A DNA stretch of 64,000 nt from Bacteroidia bacterium (GTDB lineage Bacteria > Bacteroidota > Bacteroidia > Flavobacteriales_E > Vicingaceae): positions 62,001-126,000 of the forward strand of contig JAUIMG010000003.1 in the NCBI GenBank assembly GCA_030433355.1. Direction: 5' to 3'. Below the pieces are notes generated by a model. The model made no database searches, was not told the DNA's origin, and was given only the letters and a program-made list of their open reading frames with translations. Below, piece by piece: positions 8,419-16,977 of the stretch. The first letter of the stretch is position 1; the number at the start of each line of letters is the position of its first letter. The translations under genes were made by a program, and so were the position numbers.

Positions 8419-8820
8419 ATGCAACAAATAGAAATAGAAGCTACTTATAAGTCTCCAAGAGTATTATTCAATCCTGAAGATGGAAAGTTTAAGATTGAGG
8501 GCAAATCTATTTTGGTTAATGTTGAAGAGTTTTACCAACCCCTTTTAGATTGGATGGACCATTACATTGAAAATCCAACTACAGAAGAGGTTGAGTTTAC
8601 ATTCGATGTGGAATATTACAATATTGCTTCAACAAAAAGGTTTCTTTTCTTTTTATTTAAATTGAAAGAGCTTAGATCTAAGGGTGTGAATGTAAAAGTA
8701 AATTGGCTTTATGTAGATCAAGATAGTTATGTATTAGAAACAGGTCAAGATCTTTCGCAAATGCTAGATATACCTTTTAACTTTGTTGGTTATAAGAAGC
8801 TTCATAAAAAGAATATTTAA
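8419..8820 (+). CDS. SiaC-like (DUF1987) regulatory protein, orphan copy
   Basis: The 133-residue protein belongs to the DUF1987/SiaC family, STAS-like phosphoproteins that work with SiaB kinases. Family features are the N-terminal SPRVLFNPEDGKFKIEGKS hairpin, the FYQPLLDWM helix, the VEYYN strand end and the VKVNWLYVDQD strand. At the position aligned with the phosphorylated Thr of Pseudomonas SiaC it has Ile69 (NIASTK), unlike the paralog at 43138. It follows the LytS/LytTR pair by 123 bases, has no SiaB partner beside it, and its stop interlocks with the convergent DUF1853 gene. Confidence 0.85.
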   Translation: MQQIEIEATYKSPRVLFNPEDGKFKIEGKSILVNVEEFYQPLLDWMDHYIENPTTEEVEFTFDVEYYNIASTKRFLFFLFKLKELRSKGVNVKVNWLYVDQDSYVLETGQDLSQMLDIPFNFVGYKKLHKKNI

Positions 8821-9704
8821 GAATTGGGCCAGTCTGGCCGCATCAAAAATCCCCGATCAATAACAGTATTTTTCTTGTCATACCTTACTACCATCAAGCC
8901 ATTTTGAGTTAATGGACTGTTATTTAACTCTTTGTATAAACTAGAAGCGGTATAAACTTTTTCTTTAGCATCAAATGGAAAAATCCAGTCTTTCCTATTG
9001 TATATGGCTTTAAAATAAAAGTCGCTACCGTTAAAATAATCTTTTAAAACTGCATAGTTTGCCCACCACCCCATAGCTAAAGAAGCTTTTTCAGGCGAAT
9101 ATTCTTCTAACGGAAGAAATAGCGAACCCTTTATAATTATTTTCTTTTCAAAGTTGAATTTGGAGAAATTTTTAGGTAGTAGGTTTTTAAATTTATCTGT
9201 TAGGGTCAATTGCTGTAAAGTCATCTTTTCCATCTTCTTCTCTAGCCAATCTTTTGTACTGGGTCCTAAGAATCTAATTTGATTTTTATAGATTGTTTTC
9301 AAATAATATTTCTGAGCAAATTCTACATGGTAGTATTTCCCCTTGCTTATAGATTGAAGTAAAAAATCTATTTCGCCAACTGTTTTATGGTCTGCATTAA
9401 TTTGGAGATTTTGTGCTAATAATGTAAAGTCAGCATTTGCTTTTAATCCTTCTCCAAATAAGAATTCAGCGTACTTTCCTAAAGGAAGTTTAATGCGTTT
9501 TTCTGCAAAAACATTATCCAAATCGTGGTTCTCTTCTAATTTTTTAGTTGTTTTTAATGGATCTTTGAAAAGATTGATTAGATACTTAGGGTTGGTTTCT
9601 TCTTCAATCAAATTCTTGGTCAATATAATAGCCATTAACTCCTTGGCAAAGGAATTATTTAGCTCTTTTACTTTTTTAATATCTCTGACTAAACTAGAAT
9701 GCAT
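8817..9704 (-). CDS. DUF1853 family protein
   Basis: This 295-residue soluble protein matches the DUF1853 pattern I know from proteobacteria: LGKYAEFLF in the N-terminal half, then GEIDFLL, HVEFAQKYYL and FLGPSTKDWLEKK. The spacing of E/D in GEIDFLL and ExxxK in VEFAQK resembles a PD-(D/E)XK nuclease core, but that is my inference and not an established activity. There is no signal peptide. It stands alone on the minus strand, sharing a TTAA stop overlap with the siaC-like gene and diverging from the DUF4924 gene. Confidence 0.72.
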   Translation of the reverse strand: MHSSLVRDIKKVKELNNSFAKELMAIILTKNLIEEETNPKYLINLFKDPLKTTKKLEENHDLDNVFAEKRIKLPLGKYAEFLFGEGLKANADFTLLAQNLQINADHKTVGEIDFLLQSISKGKYYHVEFAQKYYLKTIYKNQIRFLGPSTKDWLEKKMEKMTLQQLTLTDKFKNLLPKNFSKFNFEKKIIIKGSLFLPLEEYSPEKASLAMGWWANYAVLKDYFNGSDFYFKAIYNRKDWIFPFDAKEKVYTASSLYKELNNSPLTQNGLMVVRYDKKNTVIDRGFLMRPDWPNS

Positions 9705-9721
9705 TATAGCGCTAAGTTAAA

Positions 9722-9729
9722 TACCTTTG
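9722..9729 (+). promoter_or_regulatory. Predicted -7 box for the DUF4924 gene
   Basis: TACCTTTG matches TAnnTTTG and ends 27 bases before ATG 9757. It lies in the 50-base divergent gap with the DUF1853 gene. No suitably spaced TTG is seen. Confidence 0.45.
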
Positions 9730-9756
9730 GCCTCTTAGTCTAAATTGTATAAAGGA

Positions 9757-10317
9757 ATGTTAATAGCTCAAGAAAAGAAGAAAACTAATATAGTAGAATA
9801 TCTATTGTACATGTATCAAATTGAAGATATTATTCGCTCTTTGAATTTAGAAATTGCTTTGATAGAAAAGCATATTGTTAATCAATTTGATCAGCCTGAA
9901 AAGGTAAAGTTGGAAATAAAGGCTTGGTATGAAAAATTAATCCAAGAATTGAGAGATGAGGAAAAAGAAGGCTCGGGACACTTAAATAGATTAATTAAGG
10001 AAGTGAATGAACTGCAAGCATTTCATTCTAAACTTTTGACTATTTATCAAGACGAAGAATATAAGTCTCTTTATCAAAAGGCGAAACCTATATTAGTTGA
10101 ATTAGTGAAAAAATCTGCAGGTGCAAATTTGATAAATGAAATAGATGTTGCTTTAAATGGGATTTATGGTTTGCTTGTTTTAAAGTTAAAAGGTAGTTCC
10201 ATAAGTGAGTCTACTAGTGAGGCAATGTTAAATATTAGTCGTCTACTTGCACATTTATCTTTTCAGTTTCATAAAAGTCGCAGAGGAGAACTTGATTTAA
10301 AAGAATCACTCAATTGA
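9757..10317 (+). CDS. DUF4924 family protein
   Basis: It is a largely helical cytoplasmic protein of about 186 residues with no signal or membrane segment. The start region (MLIAQEKKKTNIVEYLLYM followed by Q-I-E-D-I-I-R-S) and the C-terminal SFQFHKSRRGEL are hallmarks of DUF4924, a family found in Bacteroidota with no known function. I chose ATG 9757 because the family begins here; an in-frame TTG at 9745 would add four residues. The stop codon overlaps the -33 element of the next gene's promoter. Confidence 0.78.
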   Translation: MLIAQEKKKTNIVEYLLYMYQIEDIIRSLNLEIALIEKHIVNQFDQPEKVKLEIKAWYEKLIQELRDEEKEGSGHLNRLIKEVNELQAFHSKLLTIYQDEEYKSLYQKAKPILVELVKKSAGANLINEIDVALNGIYGLLVLKLKGSSISESTSEAMLNISRLLAHLSFQFHKSRRGELDLKESLN

Positions 10318-10341
10318 AATTGATTGAATAATATATATTTG
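10314..10341 (+). promoter_or_regulatory. Promoter (TTG-N17-TATATTTG) of the secreted-protein gene
   Basis: This is one of the best complete matches to the Bacteroidota sigma-A consensus in the window: TTG at 10314-10316, 17 bases, TATATTTG at 10334-10341. The ATG at 10355 follows 13 bases later. The TTG overlaps the TGA of the preceding gene. Confidence 0.7.
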
Positions 10342-10354
10342 TAAAAAATTAAAC

Positions 10355-10816
10355 ATGAAAAAACTACTATTATTAAGTCTTTTAGCTTTATCAACAATTT
10401 TTGCAAAAGCTCAATCTACAGAAGATTATTTTCAACTACTTGCAGCTGATTTAAACACAAATAAAAAGGCAATTTTTGTTGAGAATATGCAATTTAGTGA
10501 AGAAGAGTCAAAAATCTTTTGGCCAATCTATGACAACTATAGAGCAGAAAGAGATGGATTGTCAAAGGAAAAACTTGCGATTTATGAAGCTTATATTGAT
10601 ATGTATGAAAACTTGGATGAAGAAAAGGGAGAATCATTAATGACTGACTATTTTAAAATAGAAGCATCCATAGCGAAGCTAGAGAAATCCAATTATTTGA
10701 AGATGAAGCAAGCTTTATCCGTGAAAAGAGCAGTTCAGTTTCTTCAAATTGAGAATAGAATAAATATGCTTATTCAAATAGAGGTGTTGTCAGCTTTGCC
10801 TATTGTGCAGCCTTAA
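10355..10816 (+). CDS. Small exported helical protein, function unknown
   Basis: The 153-residue protein has a clear signal peptide (LLLLSLLALSTIFAKAQS) and a helical mature part. Its FSEEESKIFWPIYDNYRAER segment recalls the helical Spy/CpxP-like periplasmic proteins seen across Bacteroidota, where similar sequences are annotated only as hypothetical. It has its own consensus promoter and a strong terminator, so it is a single-gene unit. A sensor or chaperone role would be a guess. Confidence 0.7.
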   Translation: MKKLLLLSLLALSTIFAKAQSTEDYFQLLAADLNTNKKAIFVENMQFSEEESKIFWPIYDNYRAERDGLSKEKLAIYEAYIDMYENLDEEKGESLMTDYFKIEASIAKLEKSNYLKMKQALSVKRAVQFLQIENRINMLIQIEVLSALPIVQP

Positions 10817-10838
10817 GCTATTCGATTAAATAACACAT

Positions 10839-10868
10839 AAAAGGGGAGTAAATTTGCTCCCCTTTTTT
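10839..10868. terminator. Bidirectional terminator
   Basis: A 10-bp stem (AAAAGGGGAG 10839-10848, CTCCCCTTTT 10857-10866) with an 8-base loop is followed by T residues on both strands. It lies between the convergent exported-protein gene and the DUF2490 gene, just touching the latter's stop codon. Confidence 0.85.
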
Positions 10869-11571
10869 ATAAAGTTTTGGTATAGATGAATTGCAATTGA
10901 TTGCGATTCCAAACATTGGATATTTCATACATCAATCCAAGTTGTATTCTGCTTTGATTTTTAAATTGATAGCCAAAATTTACAGCAGTCCAATTTCTAT
11001 CAAAAAAAATTAGTTCAATATTTTTTCCTACCTCACTAATTAAATTAAAGAATATTTCATTAGATGTAGATATGAAAATGGTGTTATCACTCATCATTTT
11101 ATTATTTAAAGGGATATTTGCTACCAGCATTATTCTTGCTCTAAATGTAAATTCCAAATCCTGGACCCACCTTTCTTCAAGTCTCAATCTTTCAGTTAGA
11201 TAAGCAAATTGTTTGATTTTATTTTTGATAATTATATCTTGATGAATTCTGTGTTCGTCAATTTTCTTCTTGCTTTCTCCGTAAGCCTCACTCCTAAAAA
11301 AGCCATATCCTAAACTAAAGTGGATTTTGTTTGGATTAAGTTTAAAAATAGCTCCGCTTCTTACTATTATTTGTTGTAAGTCTTTAGTAATTCTCCAATT
11401 TCTATATTGAAAATCGGCTTCAAACTCAATCTTTGAATTACTATTTGAATTGTTTATAAAGAGCATGTACCATGCCCCTATTTCGTTTTCATCTACTTGA
11501 GCAGTTAAGCTAAATGGAAAAATAATTATCGCCAGGAAATAACGGATTAATCTCAAAACTTTGAGAAACAA
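10867..11571 (-). CDS. DUF2490 family outer membrane protein
   Basis: The 234-residue protein has an N-terminal signal (FLAIIIFPFSLTAQ) and then the alternating strands of DUF2490. These include EFEADFQYRNW, HRIHQDIIIK, RLRLEERW, FRARIMLVANIPL and a terminal NRNQLQFIYTKTL. It is probably a 10-12-strand barrel. The start is TTG at 11571; there is no upstream or nearby in-frame ATG. It lies 3 bases downstream of the M42 peptidase gene and so is likely co-transcribed. Function unknown. Confidence 0.75.
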   Translation of the reverse strand: MFLKVLRLIRYFLAIIIFPFSLTAQVDENEIGAWYMLFINNSNSNSKIEFEADFQYRNWRITKDLQQIIVRSGAIFKLNPNKIHFSLGYGFFRSEAYGESKKKIDEHRIHQDIIIKNKIKQFAYLTERLRLEERWVQDLEFTFRARIMLVANIPLNNKMMSDNTIFISTSNEIFFNLISEVGKNIELIFFDRNWTAVNFGYQFKNQSRIQLGLMYEISNVWNRNQLQFIYTKTL

Positions 11572-11574
11572 GAA

Positions 11575-12666
11575 TTATAAGTAACTAAAATCGTGGTTCT
11601 TTTTAATGTTAAGGAGTGTGCAATAAATTAGTTTTATCACATTTTCAACATCCTTTTTATGAACCATTTCCACAGTTGTATGCATGTATCTTAGCGGCAA
11701 AGAGATAAGAGCAGAAGCCACACCTCCTGTTGCATAAGCAAATGCATCGGTGTCTGTACCAGTAATTCTTGATGCTGCATACCTTTGAAATGGAATTTTT
11801 TCTTTCTCAGCTGTTGTGATTATTAACTCTCTCAAATTGTTTTGAACGGCAGGTCCATAAGCTATAACGGGACCATCTCCTGCAACAAAATCTCCTTGCT
11901 CAATTTTGTTAATCATAGGAGTTTGAGTGTCATGACATACATCTGTTATGATAGCAATATCCGGCTTTATTCTTTCTACAATCATTTGTGCTCCTCTCAA
12001 TCCAACTTCTTCTTGCACAGCGTTTGTAATGTATAATCCAAAAGGTAATTTGACTTTATTCTTTTTAAGAAGCTTTACTACTTCAGCAATCATAAACCCA
12101 CCAATTCTATTATCTAAGGCTCTGCCTACATAATATTTATTATTCAAAGTAATAGCTTCATCTTCGTAAGTAATAACACATCCTACGTGAATTCCTAACT
12201 TCTCAACTTCTTCTTTGGTAGTGCATCCGCAATCAAGGAATATATTATTCATTTTAGGCGTGTCTTCCCCTTTTTCATTGTTGTTTCTTGTATGTATGGC
12301 AGGCCAACCAAATACTGCCTTAACAATACCCTTTTTTGTGTGAATGTTTACTCGCTTAGATGGTGCAATCATATGATCTGAACCACCATTTCTTCTAACA
12401 TAGATAAATCCATCCTTAGTGATGTAATGGACATACCAACTTATTTCGTCGGCATGGGCTTCAATAACAACTTTAAATTTCTCATTAGGGTTTAAGATGG
12501 CAACTGCAGTTCCGTAAGTATCAATGAAATACTCGTCAATGTCATCTTTTATATAATCTAGCCATAACTTCTGACCTTCTGACTCATAGCCAGTAGGTGA
12601 AGGGTTGTTGAGGTATTTAAATAAAAAAGTTTCCGACTGTTTAGAAATATTACTCTTTTTGCTCAT
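11575..12666 (-). CDS. M42 family (tetrahedral/glutamyl) aminopeptidase
   Basis: It is a cytoplasmic dinuclear metal aminopeptidase. Ligands and catalytic residues appear in order: His/Asp in EAHADEISWYV, Asp in GRALDNRIGGF, the catalytic Glu pair in QEEVGLRGA, Asp in TDVCHDT and His in MHTTVEM. At about 363 residues it has the family length. I placed the start at ATG 12666 (MSKKSN); a frame opening 21 bases earlier adds a poorly conserved leader. These enzymes form dodecameric tetrahedra degrading short peptides. Confidence 0.92.
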   Translation of the reverse strand: MSKKSNISKQSETFLFKYLNNPSPTGYESEGQKLWLDYIKDDIDEYFIDTYGTAVAILNPNEKFKVVIEAHADEISWYVHYITKDGFIYVRRNGGSDHMIAPSKRVNIHTKKGIVKAVFGWPAIHTRNNNEKGEDTPKMNNIFLDCGCTTKEEVEKLGIHVGCVITYEDEAITLNNKYYVGRALDNRIGGFMIAEVVKLLKKNKVKLPFGLYITNAVQEEVGLRGAQMIVERIKPDIAIITDVCHDTQTPMINKIEQGDFVAGDGPVIAYGPAVQNNLRELIITTAEKEKIPFQRYAASRITGTDTDAFAYATGGVASALISLPLRYMHTTVEMVHKKDVENVIKLIYCTLLNIKKNHDFSYL

Positions 12667-12710
12667 ACTGAATGGATTATAAAACAAAGATACAATACTA
12701 TTAAGACGAC

Positions 12711-12737
12711 TTGCATTTTTAGATTATTTTAGCTTTA
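12711..12737 (+). promoter_or_regulatory. Possible promoter of the DUF4421 gene
   Basis: TTG (12711-12713), 16 bases, then TAGCTTTA (one mismatch to TAnnTTTG). The ATG lies only 3 bases after the box, so the transcript would start at or within the first codons. Confidence 0.35.
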
Positions 12738-12740
12738 GAT

Positions 12741-13796
12741 ATGAGAAGTATTTTATTTGTAACTCTTGTCTTTGCTTCATTCTTTTGCAAAGGCCAATCC
12801 ATGGATGTTGGAACAGTTAGTTCTAAAGGCTTGTCAAAAATAGATACAAATTATATCGTTTCTTTTTCAGACTATGTTACTAGTAGAGCATATTTCTCAC
12901 GAAAGTTTACAAGTTTAGGAATAGAGGATAGAATAGATGGTAGTGCTTTAGATTATCAGCCAAACACTACTTTGAATTTTGGTATTGGAGCTACTATAAA
13001 TGGGTTTACTTTAAACTTAGCTTATGGTTTTGGATTTTTAAACCCAGATGAAGGAAGGGGAAAGACGAGATATTTAGATCTTCAGTCTCATATTTATACA
13101 CGTAAAGTAGTAATTGATTTTTTTGGTCAATTCTACAAGGGTCAGTATCTTGAGAATACAAGTTTTTTTAATTCTGAGTTTTCAAAGCCATTTTATCTAA
13201 GGCCTGATATTGGTATAGTTGTTATTGGGATAAGTGCATTTAAAGTCAAGAATAGTGCTAAATTTTCTTATGCAGCACCATATGTTCAAAATGAGTATCA
13301 GAAGAAATCTTCAGGCTCTTTACTTTATGGTGGGAAGTTCTTTCTAGCAAGTGTTAGTGGAGATAGCAGTTTTATCCCTTCTTTTACGGATACAAATTTG
13401 TTTAAGGGAGTAAGAGATATTACTCAAATGGGAACTTTTCAAATTGGTCCCGGAATAGGTTATGCTCATACTTTTGTAATGTGGAAACACTTTTTTCTAA
13501 ATCTGTCTTTAGATTTTGGCTTGCTATTAAGTTATTATTCAGAACAAGCAGATGCAATTCCAAATGGAGATGTATGGCAGATAAGTCCGACTTACACAAG
13601 CAGGTTTTCAATGGGATATAACTCTTATACATGGTACTTGGGAGTAATGGCTGTCAACGAAGGTATTACTAATAAAAGTTTAACCGAAACTGAAGATATT
13701 GGATTTGAAATGGGGAATATTCGATTGAATTATGTTTATAGATTTAGAAAAAGTAAGAAATTGAATGAGTTTTTAAATAAACTTCCTTTGATTTGA
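12741..13796 (+). CDS. DUF4421 family outer membrane protein
   Basis: The 351-residue exported protein has a signal peptide ending near GQS. It carries the DUF4421 opening (DTNYIVSFSDYVTSRAYFSRKF), a LDYQPNTTLNFGIG strand, LNLAYGFGFL, and a run of beta strands to LNYVYRFRKS. It is likely an outer membrane barrel. It is followed 16 bases later by an unrelated cytoplasmic protein. No partner or substrate can be inferred. Confidence 0.78.
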   Translation: MRSILFVTLVFASFFCKGQSMDVGTVSSKGLSKIDTNYIVSFSDYVTSRAYFSRKFTSLGIEDRIDGSALDYQPNTTLNFGIGATINGFTLNLAYGFGFLNPDEGRGKTRYLDLQSHIYTRKVVIDFFGQFYKGQYLENTSFFNSEFSKPFYLRPDIGIVVIGISAFKVKNSAKFSYAAPYVQNEYQKKSSGSLLYGGKFFLASVSGDSSFIPSFTDTNLFKGVRDITQMGTFQIGPGIGYAHTFVMWKHFFLNLSLDFGLLLSYYSEQADAIPNGDVWQISPTYTSRFSMGYNSYTWYLGVMAVNEGITNKSLTETEDIGFEMGNIRLNYVYRFRKSKKLNEFLNKLPLI

Positions 13797-13812
13797 ATCG
13801 TTAACTTCTCAT

Positions 13813-14412
13813 ATGGCTTTTTTCAACTCTTTATTTTCTGAACTTTTTTCTAAAAAAGAAGAAAGTTCTCCTTTCGTTCAATATTTGTTAAAAGAAACAA
13901 TTAAGAGAACTAAGTTTTTTATGCTTGAATATGAGCAATGGGTTCTCGCTAAAATGCATCATGGTTTGCAAAATCATTTGAACGAAATGAGAATGATACG
14001 TATATCAAATCCTGTAGCTGATGTAAATTTCTATATTCATAAAAGCAATTTGTCAAATGGGTTTTATTTTTATATAGAAGAACCTTGGTCAGGAAAGGAT
14101 TACTCTTTTTTTGTCCAGTATATTATAGAGAAGTTGAAAGAAAAAGGCTACTATATAAATAATTCTTTGAGAGAGGCCAAAGAGCAAGAGGGTGAATTGC
14201 ATACAATAGAAGAGTTTTATTTAAAACCATCTTTACGATATAGAAGGGAGCTTCCTTATGAGCAATTATATGGAAATGTTCACTTGGAGTTAAAATCAAA
14301 AAATGATGAAGTCCAAATGGTTAAGGTATTAGTAAATGCTTATTCAGATAGGAATTTTAAAGAAGCTTTATCTTATGAGAAATTTTTAGATCTCTTCTTG
14401 CTTTCGGTATAA
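13813..14412 (+). CDS. Conserved-looking cytoplasmic protein, function unknown
   Basis: The 199-residue product has no signal peptide or membrane segment. It starts with FFNSLFSELFSKKEE and contains an aromatic-rich middle (FYFYIEEPWSGKDYSFFVQYI) followed by mixed alpha/beta sequence. I do not recognise the family. Its stop codon abuts the stop of the convergent 854-residue protein (TAATTA at 14410-14415). Confidence 0.6.
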   Translation: MAFFNSLFSELFSKKEESSPFVQYLLKETIKRTKFFMLEYEQWVLAKMHHGLQNHLNEMRMIRISNPVADVNFYIHKSNLSNGFYFYIEEPWSGKDYSFFVQYIIEKLKEKGYYINNSLREAKEQEGELHTIEEFYLKPSLRYRRELPYEQLYGNVHLELKSKNDEVQMVKVLVNAYSDRNFKEALSYEKFLDLFLLSV

Positions 14413-16977
14413 TTAAACTTTGTTTCGATATAAGTCTATATCAATAGCAGAACTCATTTTTTCTGTATCTAAGTTTAATTCAGATAAAAACTTGCTAATC
14501 CTTTTTGCAACTTTTTTTGGTTGTTCAATGGCAGCTCTATAGTCAACTCTTATACTTTCAATATTTAATTGTTTTAGAAAGTGTTTCTCCAAATCTTCTA
14601 ATTGGGATTTGTAAAAATTATGAAGCTTTACGGGATAGTTCTTTTCTTCTTTTCCAGTCATTTTATGCTGAGAAGTAATTACTTCTTCAATTTTCCTATC
14701 CATAAAAATAAGCTTGTACCGATAATTGGGCAGAAGATTGTTTAATTGAGGACTGACAACTTTTACAACTTTTCCTAACGCGTTATGTAGTATAGCTTTA
14801 TTTTTTGAAAGTGACTTTATTGCTTCATGCTCCAAGTAACCTTTTGGATTGCTTTCGTCTGCTTCTCTTTTTCCATCTGAAAAGATATCTGCTCCTCCGG
14901 CTTTTAACATTTGCATCATCATAGACGTGCCTGATCGAGGTAGTCCAGAGACGATATATATTGTCCCTTTTAAGGATTTTAAATATTTGCTCTTTGACTT
15001 CTCTAGGTTTATTTTATCAACTTGGTTCTTGCTGTGGTAATTTACTAGTTCCGCATTTTCTATTTTAAATATATAACCCAGCTTTTCTATCTCTGCCAGA
15101 CCTTTTAACGCTCTTTTAGAATTTGGTCTTTGTATCAATGCTATAGTAAATGCCCTATGAGCCTCCTCATAAAGTCCTAATTTAAAAAGACAGTCTCCAA
15201 GATATAGATGTGATTTTGGATTAAAAAATTGATTGCCAATGGACTCAATAAAATAATTTGCAGCAGCTTCATATTTTTTGTTTCGTTGCTCAGCGGTGCC
15301 TTTTAAATAAATTAAGCTAGAGTTGTCTGGAAAAAAGTTTAGTGATTTTTCTAAATAGGTATTTGCCCTTTTATTCTTTTTTAATATTAACAAGCCCTTA
15401 GCAATTCTTTGAGCTGCTAAAGCTGTTTGTGGTCTCTGCTTAACAATGTCTTGTAGTATTTTCCATGCATCGTCTTTTCTTTTTAATTTAAAGAGAGCAG
15501 TTGCTTTTATCGCTGATAACTGTTGGATTTGATTTTTGCTCATCTTTTCCAATTCTTCAACTATAGTAATGCATTCCTTGTACTTTTTTAAGCTATCATA
15601 GCCTAAAGCAATTCGAATTCCAAATTTTATAGATTTTTCTTCTTGGTATAATTTTTCAAGTATTTCGAGCCCTTCCTTTATTCTTCCTGAGCTTAAATAA
15701 ACTCGAGAAAGATTGAAATCATTCTCATTTTTAGCTCTTTGAAATGCTTTCTCAGCCTTTTCATCTGGCTTTTCAATATAGCCTAATTCTATCATCATTT
15801 TCAAGGCTTCTGCAGCAGCTTCAGGATCAACATCTTCATCTTTCTTTCTAATTATATGATTATCCCAACTTTCAATGTATTTTGGTTTATATTCTTTTTT
15901 AAAGATGTTTAAAAGTGGTTTCCCATCCATATCTTTCCCAATGGGTAAGTCGAAAAGACTAAGCAGAGTAGGCGTAATGTCTAATAAATTAGCTCCATAG
16001 ACTAATTCATCTATTTTAATGTTTGGACCCATAGCTGCAAAAATTCCATAAGATCTGTGATCGTAGGCAGGGGCCCCATTTTCTTTAGGTAAACTCAGTA
16101 ATCTGTTTTTTCCTGACTGAAATCCATGGTCTGATACCAATACAATTGTTGTTTCTTCATCGGTTAGATTTAAAATTCTGCCCAACATCATATCATGGTA
16201 TTGGTAGGCAGTAGTAACAACATTTTTAAAAAGTTCATACTGATCTTCTTTAATACCTCTAAGCTTTGGTGGATGGTACTTCATAAACCCATGACAAAAG
16301 TGGTCTATATTGTCGAAGTAAATTGCTGTAAAATCCCATTCTGTATTTTCTACTAACCAAGTTCCTGCGTTATGAATGGAAGCGGCTTCAGCTAATATTT
16401 TTCCAACAGAACCTAAACGCTTATCCTTCTCTTGGTCAATTTTTTCAGCATTAGGGACAAAGGGTAATAAATGCTGGTAACTTAATTCCCCAGGATGCAT
16501 CCTTAAATCGGCCATTTCTTTTGCTAGAGTTTTAGGATAGACTGTGCCAGGTGCTAAAGGCCATTTTTCTCCTAAAGGTTTAATAGCTCTTTGATAGAAG
16601 TTAGATACCATTACGCCATTAATCTTTTCAGCTGGGTGACTTGGCCACCAGCCCACAATATTACTTTTAAGATTTTCTTGAGTAAGTATATTCCAAATGG
16701 CAGCCGTAATTCTTGAATAATTGCCTACAGGACGAACACCTCCATTTTTGTAGTCTGGTTCAGTGAAACCATGCACACCGTGTTTGTCTGCTCGTTTACC
16801 CGTTGCTATGCTTGTCCATAACATGGGGGAGAAAACTGGTTCTAAAGTTGCTAAATTTCCAGAAACACCATTTTCAATAAGAAACTTTAAAGCAGGCATT
16901 TTTCCTTCCTCTATTAAAGGATGAATAACTTCCCAATCTGCTGCATCCCAGCCAAGAAGTAATACTTTTTTAGACAT
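14413..16977 (-). CDS. Phosphodiesterase/sulfatase-like - TPR - sulfotransferase fusion
   Basis: The 854-residue protein has three visible modules. Residues 1-~380 form an alkaline-phosphatase-superfamily type I phosphodiesterase domain: metal Asp in GWDAADW, candidate nucleophile Thr in LWTSIATG, FDNIDHFCHG, VSDHGFQSG and DHRSYG. Residues ~410-640 are helical TPR-like repeats (SHLYLGDCLFKLGLYEEAHRAF). From ~672 there is a P-loop sulfotransferase domain with a PAPS-binding loop SGLPRSGTSMMMQML. There is no signal peptide, so it is probably cytoplasmic. It overlaps the upstream 67-codon ORF by 8 bases. The substrate is unknown. The pairing of hydrolase and transferase modules suggests protein or glycan sulfation control. 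Confidence 0.85.
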   Translation of the reverse strand: MSKKVLLLGWDAADWEVIHPLIEEGKMPALKFLIENGVSGNLATLEPVFSPMLWTSIATGKRADKHGVHGFTEPDYKNGGVRPVGNYSRITAAIWNILTQENLKSNIVGWWPSHPAEKINGVMVSNFYQRAIKPLGEKWPLAPGTVYPKTLAKEMADLRMHPGELSYQHLLPFVPNAEKIDQEKDKRLGSVGKILAEAASIHNAGTWLVENTEWDFTAIYFDNIDHFCHGFMKYHPPKLRGIKEDQYELFKNVVTTAYQYHDMMLGRILNLTDEETTIVLVSDHGFQSGKNRLLSLPKENGAPAYDHRSYGIFAAMGPNIKIDELVYGANLLDITPTLLSLFDLPIGKDMDGKPLLNIFKKEYKPKYIESWDNHIIRKKDEDVDPEAAAEALKMMIELGYIEKPDEKAEKAFQRAKNENDFNLSRVYLSSGRIKEGLEILEKLYQEEKSIKFGIRIALGYDSLKKYKECITIVEELEKMSKNQIQQLSAIKATALFKLKRKDDAWKILQDIVKQRPQTALAAQRIAKGLLILKKNKRANTYLEKSLNFFPDNSSLIYLKGTAEQRNKKYEAAANYFIESIGNQFFNPKSHLYLGDCLFKLGLYEEAHRAFTIALIQRPNSKRALKGLAEIEKLGYIFKIENAELVNYHSKNQVDKINLEKSKSKYLKSLKGTIYIVSGLPRSGTSMMMQMLKAGGADIFSDGKREADESNPKGYLEHEAIKSLSKNKAILHNALGKVVKVVSPQLNNLLPNYRYKLIFMDRKIEEVITSQHKMTGKEEKNYPVKLHNFYKSQLEDLEKHFLKQLNIESIRVDYRAAIEQPKKVAKRISKFLSELNLDTEKMSSAIDIDLYRNKV

